DNA of 5,906 bases from an uncultured Lachnospiraceae bacterium (lineage in GTDB: Bacteria; Bacillota_A; Clostridia; Lachnospirales; Lachnospiraceae), in NCBI GenBank assembly GCA_947302185.1, contig CAMYVI010000161.1, positions 1 to 5,906 on the forward strand. Direction: 5' to 3'. A program made the position numbers and the translations under genes. Every line of letters begins with the position of its first letter. Positions within the stretch are counted from its first letter, which is position 1. Shown here in pieces: positions 5,854 through 5,906 of the stretch. Under the pieces are notes generated by a model. That model saw only the letters and a program-made list of their open reading frames with translations, was not told where the DNA came from and did not search any database.

Positions 5854-5906
5854 GACGGTTCCTGGTTGTCGGGGACGGTTCTTAACAGTTAAGAACCGTC
5901 CCTGTC
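5848..5906 (+). repeat. gggacggtt repeat pair ending in a perfect long palindrome
   Basis: gggacggtt starts at 5852 and 5872, again 20 bases apart. The second copy extends to gggacggttcttaac (5872-5886), which is an exact reverse complement of 5888-5902 around a single base at 5887. The outer copy gacagggacggtt (5848-5860) is also complementary to aaccgtccctgtc (5894-5906), so two alternative hairpins compete for the same right arm. The element touches the window edge and may continue. Similar short inverted repeats occur as multicopy intergenic elements in bacteria; membership of a known family was not tested. Confidence 0.8.

Overview
The window looks like chromosomal DNA from a low- to mid-GC Gram-positive bacterium, most likely Bacillota and perhaps Clostridia. 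This is an inference from strong GGAGG-type ribosome sites, TTG and possible GTG starts, sigma-A-like promoters, a BcrA-type peptide exporter, and a P-loop ATPase type that I associate with anaerobic Firmicutes. All five convincing genes lie on the minus strand, so transcription runs from high to low coordinates. There are no tRNA, rRNA, CRISPR or transposase genes.

Right side (about 4690-5906): a GC-rich gene for a 277-residue P-loop ATPase (4926-5759) has its own near-consensus promoter (5795-5823) and a good ribosome site. It carries an alanine-rich insert before its conserved C-terminus. Both flanks hold short repeats built on gggacggttcttaac with a 20-base period. On the right edge these end in a perfect 15+1+15 base palindrome. 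Degenerate 9- to 12-base tandem repeats lead into them on both sides.

Middle (2587-4760): a secreted lipoprotein metallopeptidase of family M13 (neprilysin/PepO type) with an intact HExxH active site, a clear TATAAT promoter and an 8-base inverted repeat around that promoter.

Left (164-2447): a three-gene ABC exporter operon. A BcrA-like ATPase is followed by two paralogous six-helix permeases. Each gene overlaps the next by 4 bases, so they are probably translated in a coupled way and assemble as one ATPase dimer with a permease heterodimer. The likely role is export of, or resistance to, a peptide or other amphipathic compound. The peptidase gene lies 139 bases upstream on the same strand with no clear terminator between, so some read-through is possible.

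The left edge (1-190) holds three degenerate tandem copies of a unit of about 60 bases. Two form stem-loops with 19-base loops and T-rich tails, and the first copy includes the last codons of the distal permease gene. No complete new system was recognised. The best leads are the repeat families and the ATPase gene bracketed by one of them.
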